Source: Flavobacteriales bacterium UBA1112 (GTDB lineage Bacteria; Bacteroidota; Bacteroidia; Flavobacteriales_D; Sanyastnellaceae). Taken from it: DNA of 8,888 bases. The notes beneath the pieces are model-generated. The model did no database searches. It saw only the letters and a list, made by a program, of their open reading frames with translations, and was not told the DNA's origin. Below are positions 1-6,578 of this stretch, one piece after another (within the stretch, counting starts at the first letter, position 1; each line of letters starts with the position of its first letter). The position numbers and the translations under genes are program-made. The stretch is from positions 1 through 8,888 of the forward strand of contig DCBH01000085.1 in the NCBI GenBank assembly GCA_002313415.1, read 5' to 3'.

Positions 1-8
1 TCCGCCAA

Positions 9-956
9 TTAGAGTTGGGTACGGCGTTCAAAATCCTCGGGAATGTTGAACGGGAAATCGTACGCACGCCCAGCTCGGAGGCGTTTGGTGTAGATGAGGG
101 CATCGAAGATTCCTTCCGGTCCCTTGACGGTCATCCGCACGCGGTTGGGCAATCGACCAACATCTGTGTCGTCAAAATCACTTCTTACCACCCGCACCGT
201 TCGCGCGCGAAGGAGGTCATTCACGACGTCTTTGGTGGGGTCGAACGTTGTTCCTTCCAACCAGTAACGCTTGATTAGCAAATCTTCTGCCTCTTTTTCT
301 TTTTTGACGGCCTTTTTCTCAGCTTTTTCCAAAAGACGCTCAGCTTTTTTGTCTTCAATTACAATGGACAAACTGTCTCCTGGTGCGAGTTCTTTCTCGT
401 CTGAGCCTACGAGTTTGCGCACGTTGCGGTCGTACTTGCTCATGAGCACGTATTTGTCGTCGTCGACCTTGCTGACGTATTCTCCTTGCAGCGGTTCAAA
501 CATGAGAGGACGGCCCATGATGAGGTCTTGAACGAGATCGAAACTCACAGGGGCTTGGACCGCCTCTTCAAGCATCGCATAATTTCCTTGGAACACAAAA
601 CGCGATCCGGGCAATTTGCTCAGGACTTGCACGGAGTCGGGTGTCAAGAGCACTCGTGCGGCTTCGACGCCAAGTGCTGGCGAAATGCTCATCCAGATGA
701 CACTGTCACGTGCCACCCTAACGTTCATTGTAAATGACCCCGTCTTGCCCATGGCGCTTGCTGTGGACTCGAAGCGCACGCCCAAGGTGGTCCAATCTGA
801 ATTGCGTTGATCGAGCTTCAAAAGGAGTTCCTCGGCTTCAAGAAAGGGCAAACTGGTGGCGGCGGTGCGCCGACCAACAAAACATCCTGTACTCGTCAGC
901 CAAATCAATGCGGTCACGATGCCAAATCCACGAATTGAAGAGAAAATCGAGATCAT
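9..956 (-). CDS. DUF4292 family lipoprotein (possibly LolA/LolB-like)
   Basis: A 315-residue predicted lipoprotein. The N-terminus has a basic residue (Arg9), a hydrophobic stretch (about 10-21) and a lipobox-like STGC ending at Cys25, so it should be lipid-anchored in the envelope, probably the outer membrane. The body matches my memory of the Bacteroidota family DUF4292: a Gly-rich strand region (about 58-80), the RDSVIWMSISP strand (83-93), and an amphipathic segment ending in DLIMGRPL (144-151). That layout resembles the LolA/LolB lipoprotein-carrier fold, but this is inference; the family's function is not established to my knowledge. Residues about 201-229 form a Lys/Glu-rich, probably helical insertion, and the DNA there is pyrimidine-rich on the plus strand. 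The ATG overlaps the TGA of the TPR gene as ATGA, and no Shine-Dalgarno sequence precedes it. It stops with TAA eight bases from the window edge. I am fairly sure of the family and unsure of the role. Confidence 0.85.
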   Translation of the reverse strand: MISIFSSIRGFGIVTALIWLTSTGCFVGRRTAATSLPFLEAEELLLKLDQRNSDWTTLGVRFESTASAMGKTGSFTMNVRVARDSVIWMSISPALGVEAARVLLTPDSVQVLSKLPGSRFVFQGNYAMLEEAVQAPVSFDLVQDLIMGRPLMFEPLQGEYVSKVDDDKYVLMSKYDRNVRKLVGSDEKELAPGDSLSIVIEDKKAERLLEKAEKKAVKKEKEAEDLLIKRYWLEGTTFDPTKDVVNDLLRARTVRVVRSDFDDTDVGRLPNRVRMTVKGPEGIFDALIYTKRLRAGRAYDFPFNIPEDFERRTQL

Positions 957-2692
957 GGACGCGCAAGTTTGGGCTGCAATACGGTTTCATCGCCACCGGC
1001 ATTTAGGGCTCGTTGCCATGCCTGTTTTGCATCTTGTTTCTGTCCAAGCGCCCATCGAATGTCTCCTTCGTGCTCGAGTGCCACCGGATCGCCTGCCATC
1101 CCATATTCCTGAGCCTTGAGAATCCAGTCGAGGGCTTCCTTGTGACGATTGAGTTTGAAAAGCACATGGGCCTGAGTGTCCATGAAATTGCCTTCTTCAG
1201 GCTTCAATTCATTTGCGCGAGTGCTGCACTCCAGAGCGCGTTCCAGCCTTCCTTGTCCTTCGGGCATCGCATGTCGGCCAGAGAGGTAATAGGCGTGGTT
1301 GTTCAGGACGAAGGCGTCCTCGGAGGCTTTCAGGCTTTGTTCAAACGCAGCCTCAGATTCGTCCAATTTTCCCAAGTCGCGCAAGGCTGAAGCCATTGCA
1401 GATGCGAGCGCACCCTCGAGTATCGGATTGTCCAGGACCACTTGAAGCCCACCTTGGTAGGCCTGAACTGCCAATTTTGACTTGTTTGATTCACGCAAGG
1501 CCAGACCTTGGTAGTAATAGAGCAAGGGTTCGAGCGGGAAGCGCGCTAGGGCATTTTCGGCATCTCCAGCCATGGCATTCCATTGTCTCAAATCGACTCG
1601 AATGGCCATCAAATTGGTCCAAGTTTCGACCGAGCCAGGAGCCAGCTCGAGAAGGAGCAAAGCCAGCTCGAGCGCCTCGTCAAGTTTTTGGTTTTGATAG
1701 GCCCAATCGCACGCCAACTCCACGACGGCGGGCTCGTCGCCGTGCTGCGTCACCATCCGATCCAAGAGCGCGCCGTACGCTTTTCGATACGTGCGGTCTT
1801 CTTGGGAGAGCAGGCCATAACCCAAGAGGACGCGAAGTTTGCTTTCAAGGGCCACATCATCGCTTGACATCGCGCGTTTCAATGGAGGCAGTGCGGCATC
1901 TAGGTTGTCCTTGCGTGTCCACAATTCAGCGAGTTCAAATTGCACAAGACCCCAGTTTGGGCGCCGCAGAGCGAGGGCCTGAAGCTCTTCCAAACACTCG
2001 TCCAATTTCTCCGTGGCCATGAGGTAACGCGCCCATTGAAGTTGAAAAACGTCGCTTTGAGGGAAGTCTTTCTTGGCGGCTTCAAGAAATTGTCCAAGGC
2101 TTTTTGGGTCTGCCGTTTGTTCAACAAGTCGCAAGGCCTCTGTGCGCACCTCCTCGTCCTTGCCAACTTGGTCTTCGTAGTTGCTTAGAAGATTGAGCGT
2201 AGGCAAGATGTGGCCTTGGCTCAACAACAGGTCTGCGCACTCGAGCAGGGCTTCTAGGTCTCCGGGTCGTGCCACCACAAACGTGGTCCAATCTTCCTCA
2301 GCTCCAGCACCGTTGCCTTGGGCCAACCTTGACAGACCACGGTGATAACGGACCCACGTGTTTCTTGGGTCGAGAGTCGCTGCTCGATTCAGATGATTTT
2401 CTGCCGCTTCGAAGCGCTCGAGTTCCAAATCAATTTTGCCCAATTGGAAGTGAAAAGCCATCTCTGCAGGCTCTGCATCAGCACATTTCAAGAAGCTTGC
2501 GTAGGCATCCTCAAAATCCCCTTTGAGTAAATGTCCCTGCCCTTCGAAGTAGGCCAATTGAGTTTCTTTCCCGTATGGGACGTCCTCGACCTGGCCTTTA
2601 CCCAAGGCCGATAGAAGCTGACAGCTGCTGATGCTCAAGCTGCAGGCCAACGCGAACAAGCACGCGGTCCGTGTTCTATCGAATCGCGTCAT
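953..2692 (-). CDS. TPR-repeat lipoprotein
   Basis: A 579-residue protein with a lipoprotein signal: Arg residues at 3, 6 and 8, a hydrophobic core (about 10-20) and lipobox ISSC with Cys24 as the lipidated residue. The rest is mostly helical and built from tetratricopeptide repeats. The clearest are at about 44-77, 78-111, 112-145, 246-279, 385-418, 425-458, 499-533 and 536-569, with typical small residues and closing Pro such as LDPR at 107-110. Residues 190-240 and 280-330 are degenerate repeats. The C-terminal NNHAYYL motif (464-470) followed by DTQAHVLFKLNRHKEA (505-520) is a pattern I associate with Bacteroidota TPR lipoproteins. TPR arrays bind other proteins, so a scaffold role in envelope assembly is the likely job, but the partner is unknown. 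The ATG overlaps the preceding gene's TGA by four bases, and its own TGA overlaps the DUF4292 start in the same way. Confidence 0.9.
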   Translation of the reverse strand: MTRFDRTRTACLFALACSLSISSCQLLSALGKGQVEDVPYGKETQLAYFEGQGHLLKGDFEDAYASFLKCADAEPAEMAFHFQLGKIDLELERFEAAENHLNRAATLDPRNTWVRYHRGLSRLAQGNGAGAEEDWTTFVVARPGDLEALLECADLLLSQGHILPTLNLLSNYEDQVGKDEEVRTEALRLVEQTADPKSLGQFLEAAKKDFPQSDVFQLQWARYLMATEKLDECLEELQALALRRPNWGLVQFELAELWTRKDNLDAALPPLKRAMSSDDVALESKLRVLLGYGLLSQEDRTYRKAYGALLDRMVTQHGDEPAVVELACDWAYQNQKLDEALELALLLLELAPGSVETWTNLMAIRVDLRQWNAMAGDAENALARFPLEPLLYYYQGLALRESNKSKLAVQAYQGGLQVVLDNPILEGALASAMASALRDLGKLDESEAAFEQSLKASEDAFVLNNHAYYLSGRHAMPEGQGRLERALECSTRANELKPEEGNFMDTQAHVLFKLNRHKEALDWILKAQEYGMAGDPVALEHEGDIRWALGQKQDAKQAWQRALNAGGDETVLQPKLARP

Positions 2693-3711
2693 TCTTGTGG
2701 GTTCCCTACGGTGCAGTAATCTCCAATGCTGGCATCTTCAGGAGCACCATGCCATGAGGCGTGGGCACCAATCATGGCGCCGTCGATGACGGCATGTGAA
2801 ATTTGACTTCCCTCAGAGACCAAGGCATTGCTCACCCGCGCATCGCGGACAACTGTCCCCGCGCCCAACGTGACATTGGGCCCCACCACGGCGCGTTCAA
2901 TCACCACGTTTTCGCCGATGTGACATGGGGGCAAAATGACGCTTTCGAGCACCTTAGCTGACGCAGGAACCTCATCCAAGCGGCCTTCTTGATGGAGTAT
3001 TTTGAGGATTTGGCCATTCGTTTCTACAGTGACCTTTTTGTTGCCACAGTCCATCCATTCAGAGACTTCACCGGGGATGAATTTGAGTCCATCTTGGGTC
3101 ATGTTGCGAAGCGCATCCGGCAGTTGATATTCGCCTCCCTGCATGATGTTTTGGTCAATCAACCGTTGGAGCTCTTGATTGAGACGGACACCGTCTTTGA
3201 AGGCATAGATTCCAATCATGGCGAGGTCGCCCACCCATTCTTGGGGTTTTTCAACGTAGTCGACAATGGCGCCAGTGTCATTGGTGACCACCACGCCAAA
3301 GGCTGAGGGGTCCTCGATTCGTTGACAAAAGAGCACCCCATCTGCTTGGGAGTCAATGGTGAAATCCGCTCGAAACAAAGTGTCGGCAAAGGCTACCACC
3401 ACAGGTCCGTCAAGGAAGTCTTTGCCACAAAGAATCGCGTGTGCTGTTCCAAGAGGTTCTTCCTGATGTCGAATGTGACCCTTGGCCCCAAGTCGTTCAG
3501 CCACAGCAACCAATTCACGTTCGACGTCCGATCCAAATTCACCTGTCACAAAGCAGATGTTTGCCACATCGCTGTGGGCTGTGCGCACGATGTCCTCCAC
3601 CAGTCGTTCCACAATGGGTTTGCCTGCCACATGAACGAGAGGCTTGGGGACGGTTAGCGTATGAGGGCGAAGGCGGCTTCCGCGGCCTGCCATGGGCACG
3701 ATGATGTTCAT
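2689..3711 (-). CDS. sugar-phosphate-type nucleotidyltransferase with beta-helix tail
   Basis: A 340-residue cytoplasmic enzyme of the NTP-transferase family, which joins a sugar phosphate to an NTP to give an NDP-sugar and pyrophosphate. The N-terminal Rossmann-like domain starts at residue 1 with the nucleotide loop GRGSRLRP (9-16) and the PKP motif (22-24). It continues with EEPLGTAHA (84-92), the metal-binding Asp110 in FAD, and EKP (154-156); Glu194 and Asp221 lie near the expected sugar and second-metal sites. From about residue 255 the sequence changes to hexapeptide-like repeats with IG, VG and LG steps, giving a short left-handed beta-helix, as in GlmU or mannose-1-phosphate guanylyltransferase relatives. 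No typical acetyltransferase active site is evident, so the tail may only oligomerise. Glucose-1-phosphate, mannose-1-phosphate or another sugar could be the substrate; the sequence alone does not decide. Start and stop both lie in ATGA overlaps, with dut upstream and the TPR gene downstream. Confidence 0.9.
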   Translation of the reverse strand: MNIIVPMAGRGSRLRPHTLTVPKPLVHVAGKPIVERLVEDIVRTAHSDVANICFVTGEFGSDVERELVAVAERLGAKGHIRHQEEPLGTAHAILCGKDFLDGPVVVAFADTLFRADFTIDSQADGVLFCQRIEDPSAFGVVVTNDTGAIVDYVEKPQEWVGDLAMIGIYAFKDGVRLNQELQRLIDQNIMQGGEYQLPDALRNMTQDGLKFIPGEVSEWMDCGNKKVTVETNGQILKILHQEGRLDEVPASAKVLESVILPPCHIGENVVIERAVVGPNVTLGAGTVVRDARVSNALVSEGSQISHAVIDGAMIGAHASWHGAPEDASIGDYCTVGNPQE

Positions 3712-4178
3712 GACGTTCCGGTATGGCCAAACCCCCCAGCACCTCTCGAGGAATCTGGCAGTTGTTCAACAGTTTCGATGACGGCCCATTCGACACGTTC
3801 GTAGCGCGCCAAAATCAGCTGGGCAATGCGATCGCCGTCCTCGATGCCAAACGGTGCTTGGCCGTGATTGATCAGAATGACACCCACGTCGCCTCGGTAG
3901 TCGGCGTCGATTGTGCCTGGGCTGTTGAGTACCGTAACGCCATGCTTGTAGGCCAGACCACTTCGAGGCCGAACTTGAGCTTCGTATCCCTGTGGCAGGG
4001 CCATGTGCAATCCTGTGGGAATCAGCATTCGCTCGCCAGGTTGGAGGACGACGGGTGCGTCTAGCTTCGCGCGCAAATCGAGCCCCGCACTGTCTGCCGT
4101 GGAGTAGGACGGGAGTTGATGTGGCGTATTGGCCACCACGGGGACCACGACAGCGGTGCTTTTCATGGTGTCGTTCAT
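3708..4178 (-). CDS. dut: dUTP diphosphatase (dUTPase)
   Basis: A homotrimeric-type dUTPase that hydrolyses dUTP to dUMP and pyrophosphate, keeping uracil out of DNA and feeding dTMP synthesis. All five family motifs are visible in order (156-residue numbering): motif 1 SAGLDLRA (30-37), motif 2 PRSGLA (71-76), motif 3 SPGTIDADYRGD (86-97) with the expected catalytic Asp91 and uracil-stacking Tyr94, motif 4 GDRIAQL (115-121), and the flexible C-terminal motif 5 RGAGGFGHTG (145-154). I chose the ATG at 4178 because it forms an ATGA overlap with the stop of the enoyl-CoA hydratase. A second in-frame ATG at 4166 would give 152 residues, also normal for the family. An ATG further upstream at 4253 lies deep inside the neighbouring gene and precedes sequence unlike any dUTPase. 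The TGA overlaps the start of the nucleotidyltransferase. Confidence 0.96.
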   Translation of the reverse strand: MNDTMKSTAVVVPVVANTPHQLPSYSTADSAGLDLRAKLDAPVVLQPGERMLIPTGLHMALPQGYEAQVRPRSGLAYKHGVTVLNSPGTIDADYRGDVGVILINHGQAPFGIEDGDRIAQLILARYERVEWAVIETVEQLPDSSRGAGGFGHTGTS

Positions 4179-4945
4179 GAGCCTGGAAATTGTGGCTTGC
4201 GCTTCTCGAGGAAGGCAGTTGTGCCTTCTTTGAAATCTTGGGTTGCAAAGCATTCTCCAAACCGCGCAATTTCCACGCCAAATCCGTCACGGCTGTATCC
4301 CGCAAGGACGCTGTCCAATGCGGCTGAAAGGGCCGTGGGGGCATTTTTCGCAATTTTACCTGCCATGACGTGCGCAGTTTCGAGGAGCAATTCTTGATCA
4401 ACAACTTGATTGACCAGGCCACAGGCCAAGGCGGATTCTGCGTCGATCATCCCCCCGGTAAGAACCATTTCCATGGCCTTTCCCTTGCCCACGATTTGTG
4501 CGAGGCGCTGTGTCCCGCCGTAACCAGGGATGACTCCCAAGCTGACTTCAGGAAGCCCCATACGGGCATTGGAAGACGCGATTCGGACATGCGCGGCCAT
4601 GGCCAATTCGAGGCCTCCTCCAAGTGCGAATCCATTCACTGCAGCGACGATGGGTTTGCGGCTTTGCTCGACCCGGTCAAACAAATCGCGCTGGCCGCGA
4701 CGAGCCAATTCTTCCCCTTGTGCTTGATCATAGTCCGCGAATTCTTTGATGTCAGCGCCAGCAACAAAAGCTTTGTCGCCCGCGCCAGTCAGGACGATGA
4801 CGCGAACCTCTCGGTTTTCTTGAGCCGCCTCGAGGGCGGCACTTAAGGCATCGATGACATTGCCATTGAGGGCATTGAGCGCTTCGGGACGGTGAATGGT
4901 CAGCGTGAGGATGCCATCCTCCAGGGATTTCAAAACAAGGGACAT
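4175..4945 (-). CDS. enoyl-CoA hydratase / crotonase family protein
   Basis: A 256-residue crotonase-fold enzyme, the usual size for a single-domain enoyl-CoA hydratase, which adds water across the double bond of trans-2-enoyl-CoA in beta-oxidation or CoA-dependent aromatic and amino-acid breakdown. The oxyanion-hole segment AGADIKEF is at 62-69 and the GGGLELAMA segment at 109-117. Both catalytic glutamates expected of a true hydratase are present: Glu113 in LEL and Glu133 in GLPEVSLG, followed by PGYGGTQRL (140-148). This argues against family members that lack one of the two, such as some isomerases or decarboxylases. The C-terminal KEGTTAFLEKRKPQF (239-253) is also typical. I chose the ATG at 4945; a TTG at 4990 would add 15 residues without family character and overlap the ABC gene. 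It sits 37 bases after the ABC stop and ends in an ATGA overlap with dut. The exact acyl-CoA substrate cannot be told. Confidence 0.93.
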   Translation of the reverse strand: MSLVLKSLEDGILTLTIHRPEALNALNGNVIDALSAALEAAQENREVRVIVLTGAGDKAFVAGADIKEFADYDQAQGEELARRGQRDLFDRVEQSRKPIVAAVNGFALGGGLELAMAAHVRIASSNARMGLPEVSLGVIPGYGGTQRLAQIVGKGKAMEMVLTGGMIDAESALACGLVNQVVDQELLLETAHVMAGKIAKNAPTALSAALDSVLAGYSRDGFGVEIARFGECFATQDFKEGTTAFLEKRKPQFPGS

Positions 4946-4982
4946 GACTTGAGGTTGCGAGGTCGCGTTACAAGAGCCCAAA

Positions 4983-6569
4983 TTAAGCAAGGTGCCCTTC
5001 GGAACTCTGCCCGGGACGGCTTGACAACAAACGTTGTGTATATGGATGTTGTGGACAACTCAAGATTTGATCTGAGGGTCCTTCTTCGACGATTTTGCCA
5101 GCTTCCATGACTGCGATGCGGTCGCAGACGGCACCAACCACATTCAGATCATGGCTGATGAATAGATAGGTCAATCCGCGCTGCTTGTGCAATTCTTGCA
5201 ACAAGTCCAAGATCTCAGCTTGAATGCGCAAATCCAATGCAGCCACGCTTTCGTCGAGCACCAAAAATTCAGGCGACAATGCCAAGGCTCGAGCCAGGAC
5301 GATGCGTTGCCGTTGTCCCCCACTGAAACTTCCGGGGCGTCGGCCGGCATCCGTTGCCGACAAACCTACTTCTTGGAGTAAGTCGGTCACCGACGGTCCT
5401 TCTTCAGTGAGGCGTTGGTTCACCGCTTCTTGCAGTGCTGTGCCAATGGCCATGCGAGGATTCAGTGCCGAAAAGGGGTCTTGAAACACAGGTTGAGCCA
5501 ATCTGCGGAAGATTCGACCTTCGGCCTTGGCTCCCTTCCACCTGACCTCGCCTTCTTGGGCTTCCTCCAAACCAAGCATCACCCTGCCCAAGGTCGATTT
5601 GCCCGAGCCACTCTCACCGACCAAACCCATTCGCTCTCCTGGAGCAATGGCCACACTCACCCCTTGCAGCGCCGCGAAATGTTCAAGGGGTTTTCCCCAG
5701 AAGTTCGTCTTTGTGATGAACTGTTTCACGACACCACTTGCCTCGATGAGGGGAACGTCAGAACCTTCCTTGGATGCTCGAATCTGGGATTTTGGCAAGG
5801 GCTCGGGCACTGCTGCGAGCAGTTTCTGGGTGTAGGGGTGTGAGGGAGCACCCAAGACGGTTTGACTCACCCCTGACTCCACGACCTCGCCTTGGTGCAT
5901 GACCAAGACGTGGTTTGCAATGTCCCTGACAACATCTAGGTCGTGTGTCACAAACAGCACCCCGAGTCCTCGGGTGTCGCGAAGCGCTTGAAGCAAATCG
6001 AGAATGGCTCTTTGCACCGTCACGTCCAAAGCAGTCGTCGGCTCGTCTGCAATCAACACCTTGGGATTGCAGGCAAGGGCCATGGCAATCATCACACGTT
6101 GCTTTTGACCTCCACTCAGTTCGTGTGGGTATTTGTGTGCCGATTGCTCGGGCAAACCAACTTCCTCAAACAATCGCGTGACCTCATGTTGAGCCGTCAA
6201 GCCGCTGTTGCCTTGATGAAGTTCGAGCGGCTCGGCGACTTGAGCACCAACGCGCATCGATGGATTGAGGGAGGACATGGGATCTTGGAAAATCATGGCA
6301 ACGTCCTGTCCAACGGGGGCATGATGTGTCCCGGGGGTAGCCCAAATCTCACCTTCTGGCCCTCGGATCTCGCCTGAGACGAGGTGACCTGATCCGGGCA
6401 AAAGCCCCATGACGGCAAGTGAGGTTAGGGTCTTTCCAGAGCCGGATTCGCCGACGATGCATGTTGTTTGGCCGGCCCACACTTCACAAGACACCCCTTT
6501 GACAACGGGTTCAGAGCCGTCAAATGCAATTTGTACGTTGCGAAGGGAAAGCAGAGGGATGTCACTCAC
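4983..6569 (-). CDS. fused dual ATP-binding protein of oligopeptide/dipeptide-type ABC transporter
   Basis: A 528-residue soluble protein with two complete ABC ATPase domains in one chain, equal to a DppD-DppF or OppD-OppF fusion as in YejF and GsiA. Domain 1: Walker A GESGSGKT (40-47), Q-loop Gln95, signature LSGGQ (151-155), Walker B LIADEP (172-177) with catalytic Glu176, and switch His209. Domain 2: GESGSGKS (318-325), Q-loop Gln363, signature FSGGQ (415-419), Walker B with Glu440, and switch His473. Both halves carry the HPYTQ(K/R)L tail (244-250 and 508-514) characteristic of peptide-type transporter ATPases. Both sites look catalytically intact. It would sit on the inner face of the cytoplasmic membrane and power peptide or nickel-type uptake, but no permease or binding protein is encoded in the window. 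The start is GTG at 6569, nine bases after the hppD stop; the in-frame TAA of hppD lies four codons upstream, so no longer ATG or GTG start is possible. Confidence 0.94.
   Translation of the reverse strand: MSDIPLLSLRNVQIAFDGSEPVVKGVSCEVWAGQTTCIVGESGSGKTLTSLAVMGLLPGSGHLVSGEIRGPEGEIWATPGTHHAPVGQDVAMIFQDPMSSLNPSMRVGAQVAEPLELHQGNSGLTAQHEVTRLFEEVGLPEQSAHKYPHELSGGQKQRVMIAMALACNPKVLIADEPTTALDVTVQRAILDLLQALRDTRGLGVLFVTHDLDVVRDIANHVLVMHQGEVVESGVSQTVLGAPSHPYTQKLLAAVPEPLPKSQIRASKEGSDVPLIEASGVVKQFITKTNFWGKPLEHFAALQGVSVAIAPGERMGLVGESGSGKSTLGRVMLGLEEAQEGEVRWKGAKAEGRIFRRLAQPVFQDPFSALNPRMAIGTALQEAVNQRLTEEGPSVTDLLQEVGLSATDAGRRPGSFSGGQRQRIVLARALALSPEFLVLDESVAALDLRIQAEILDLLQELHKQRGLTYLFISHDLNVVGAVCDRIAVMEAGKIVEEGPSDQILSCPQHPYTQRLLSSRPGQSSEGHLA
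5024..5059. repeat. two adjacent inverted repeats with ACAAC/GTTGT arms
   Basis: On the plus strand, 5024-5037 reads ACAAC-AAAC-GTTGT and 5048-5059 reads GTTGT-GG-ACAAC, so four copies of the same five-base half-site fall within 36 bases. They lie inside the last codons of the ABC ATPase gene, in the region coding for its conserved HPYTQRLL tail, so codon choice could produce them by chance. They could also be an operator or a small RNA hairpin. Biological function is unproven. Confidence 0.35.
5028..5058 (-). promoter_or_regulatory. possible Bacteroidota-type promoter before the enoyl-CoA hydratase gene
   Basis: Read on the minus strand, a TTG at 5058-5056 is followed after 20 bases by AACGTTTG (5035-5028). 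This fits the Bacteroidota pattern TTG - about 17 to 23 bases - TAnnTTTG except for the first base of the -7 box. Transcription would start near 5020 and leave about 75 bases before the ATG at 4945. It would allow enoyl-CoA hydratase, dut and the envelope genes to be expressed independently of the catabolic genes. It is within coding sequence and imperfect, so this is a weak call. Confidence 0.22.
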
Positions 6570-6578
6570 ACGCTGAAT

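Noticed and set aside
1641..1672. Direct repeat GCCAGCTCGAG at 1641-1651 and 1662-1672
   Set aside because: It codes for a repeated Leu-Glu-Leu-Ala in a TPR helix and is explained by local protein sequence.
1213..2022. A 269-codon open frame on the plus strand, opposite the TPR gene
   Set aside because: It is Arg/Pro-rich with no family character, typical of a shadow frame in GC-rich coding sequence.
4946..4990. TTG start at 4990 for the enoyl-CoA hydratase
   Set aside because: It adds 15 residues without family character and overlaps the ABC gene, whereas the ATG at 4945 gives the normal N-terminus.
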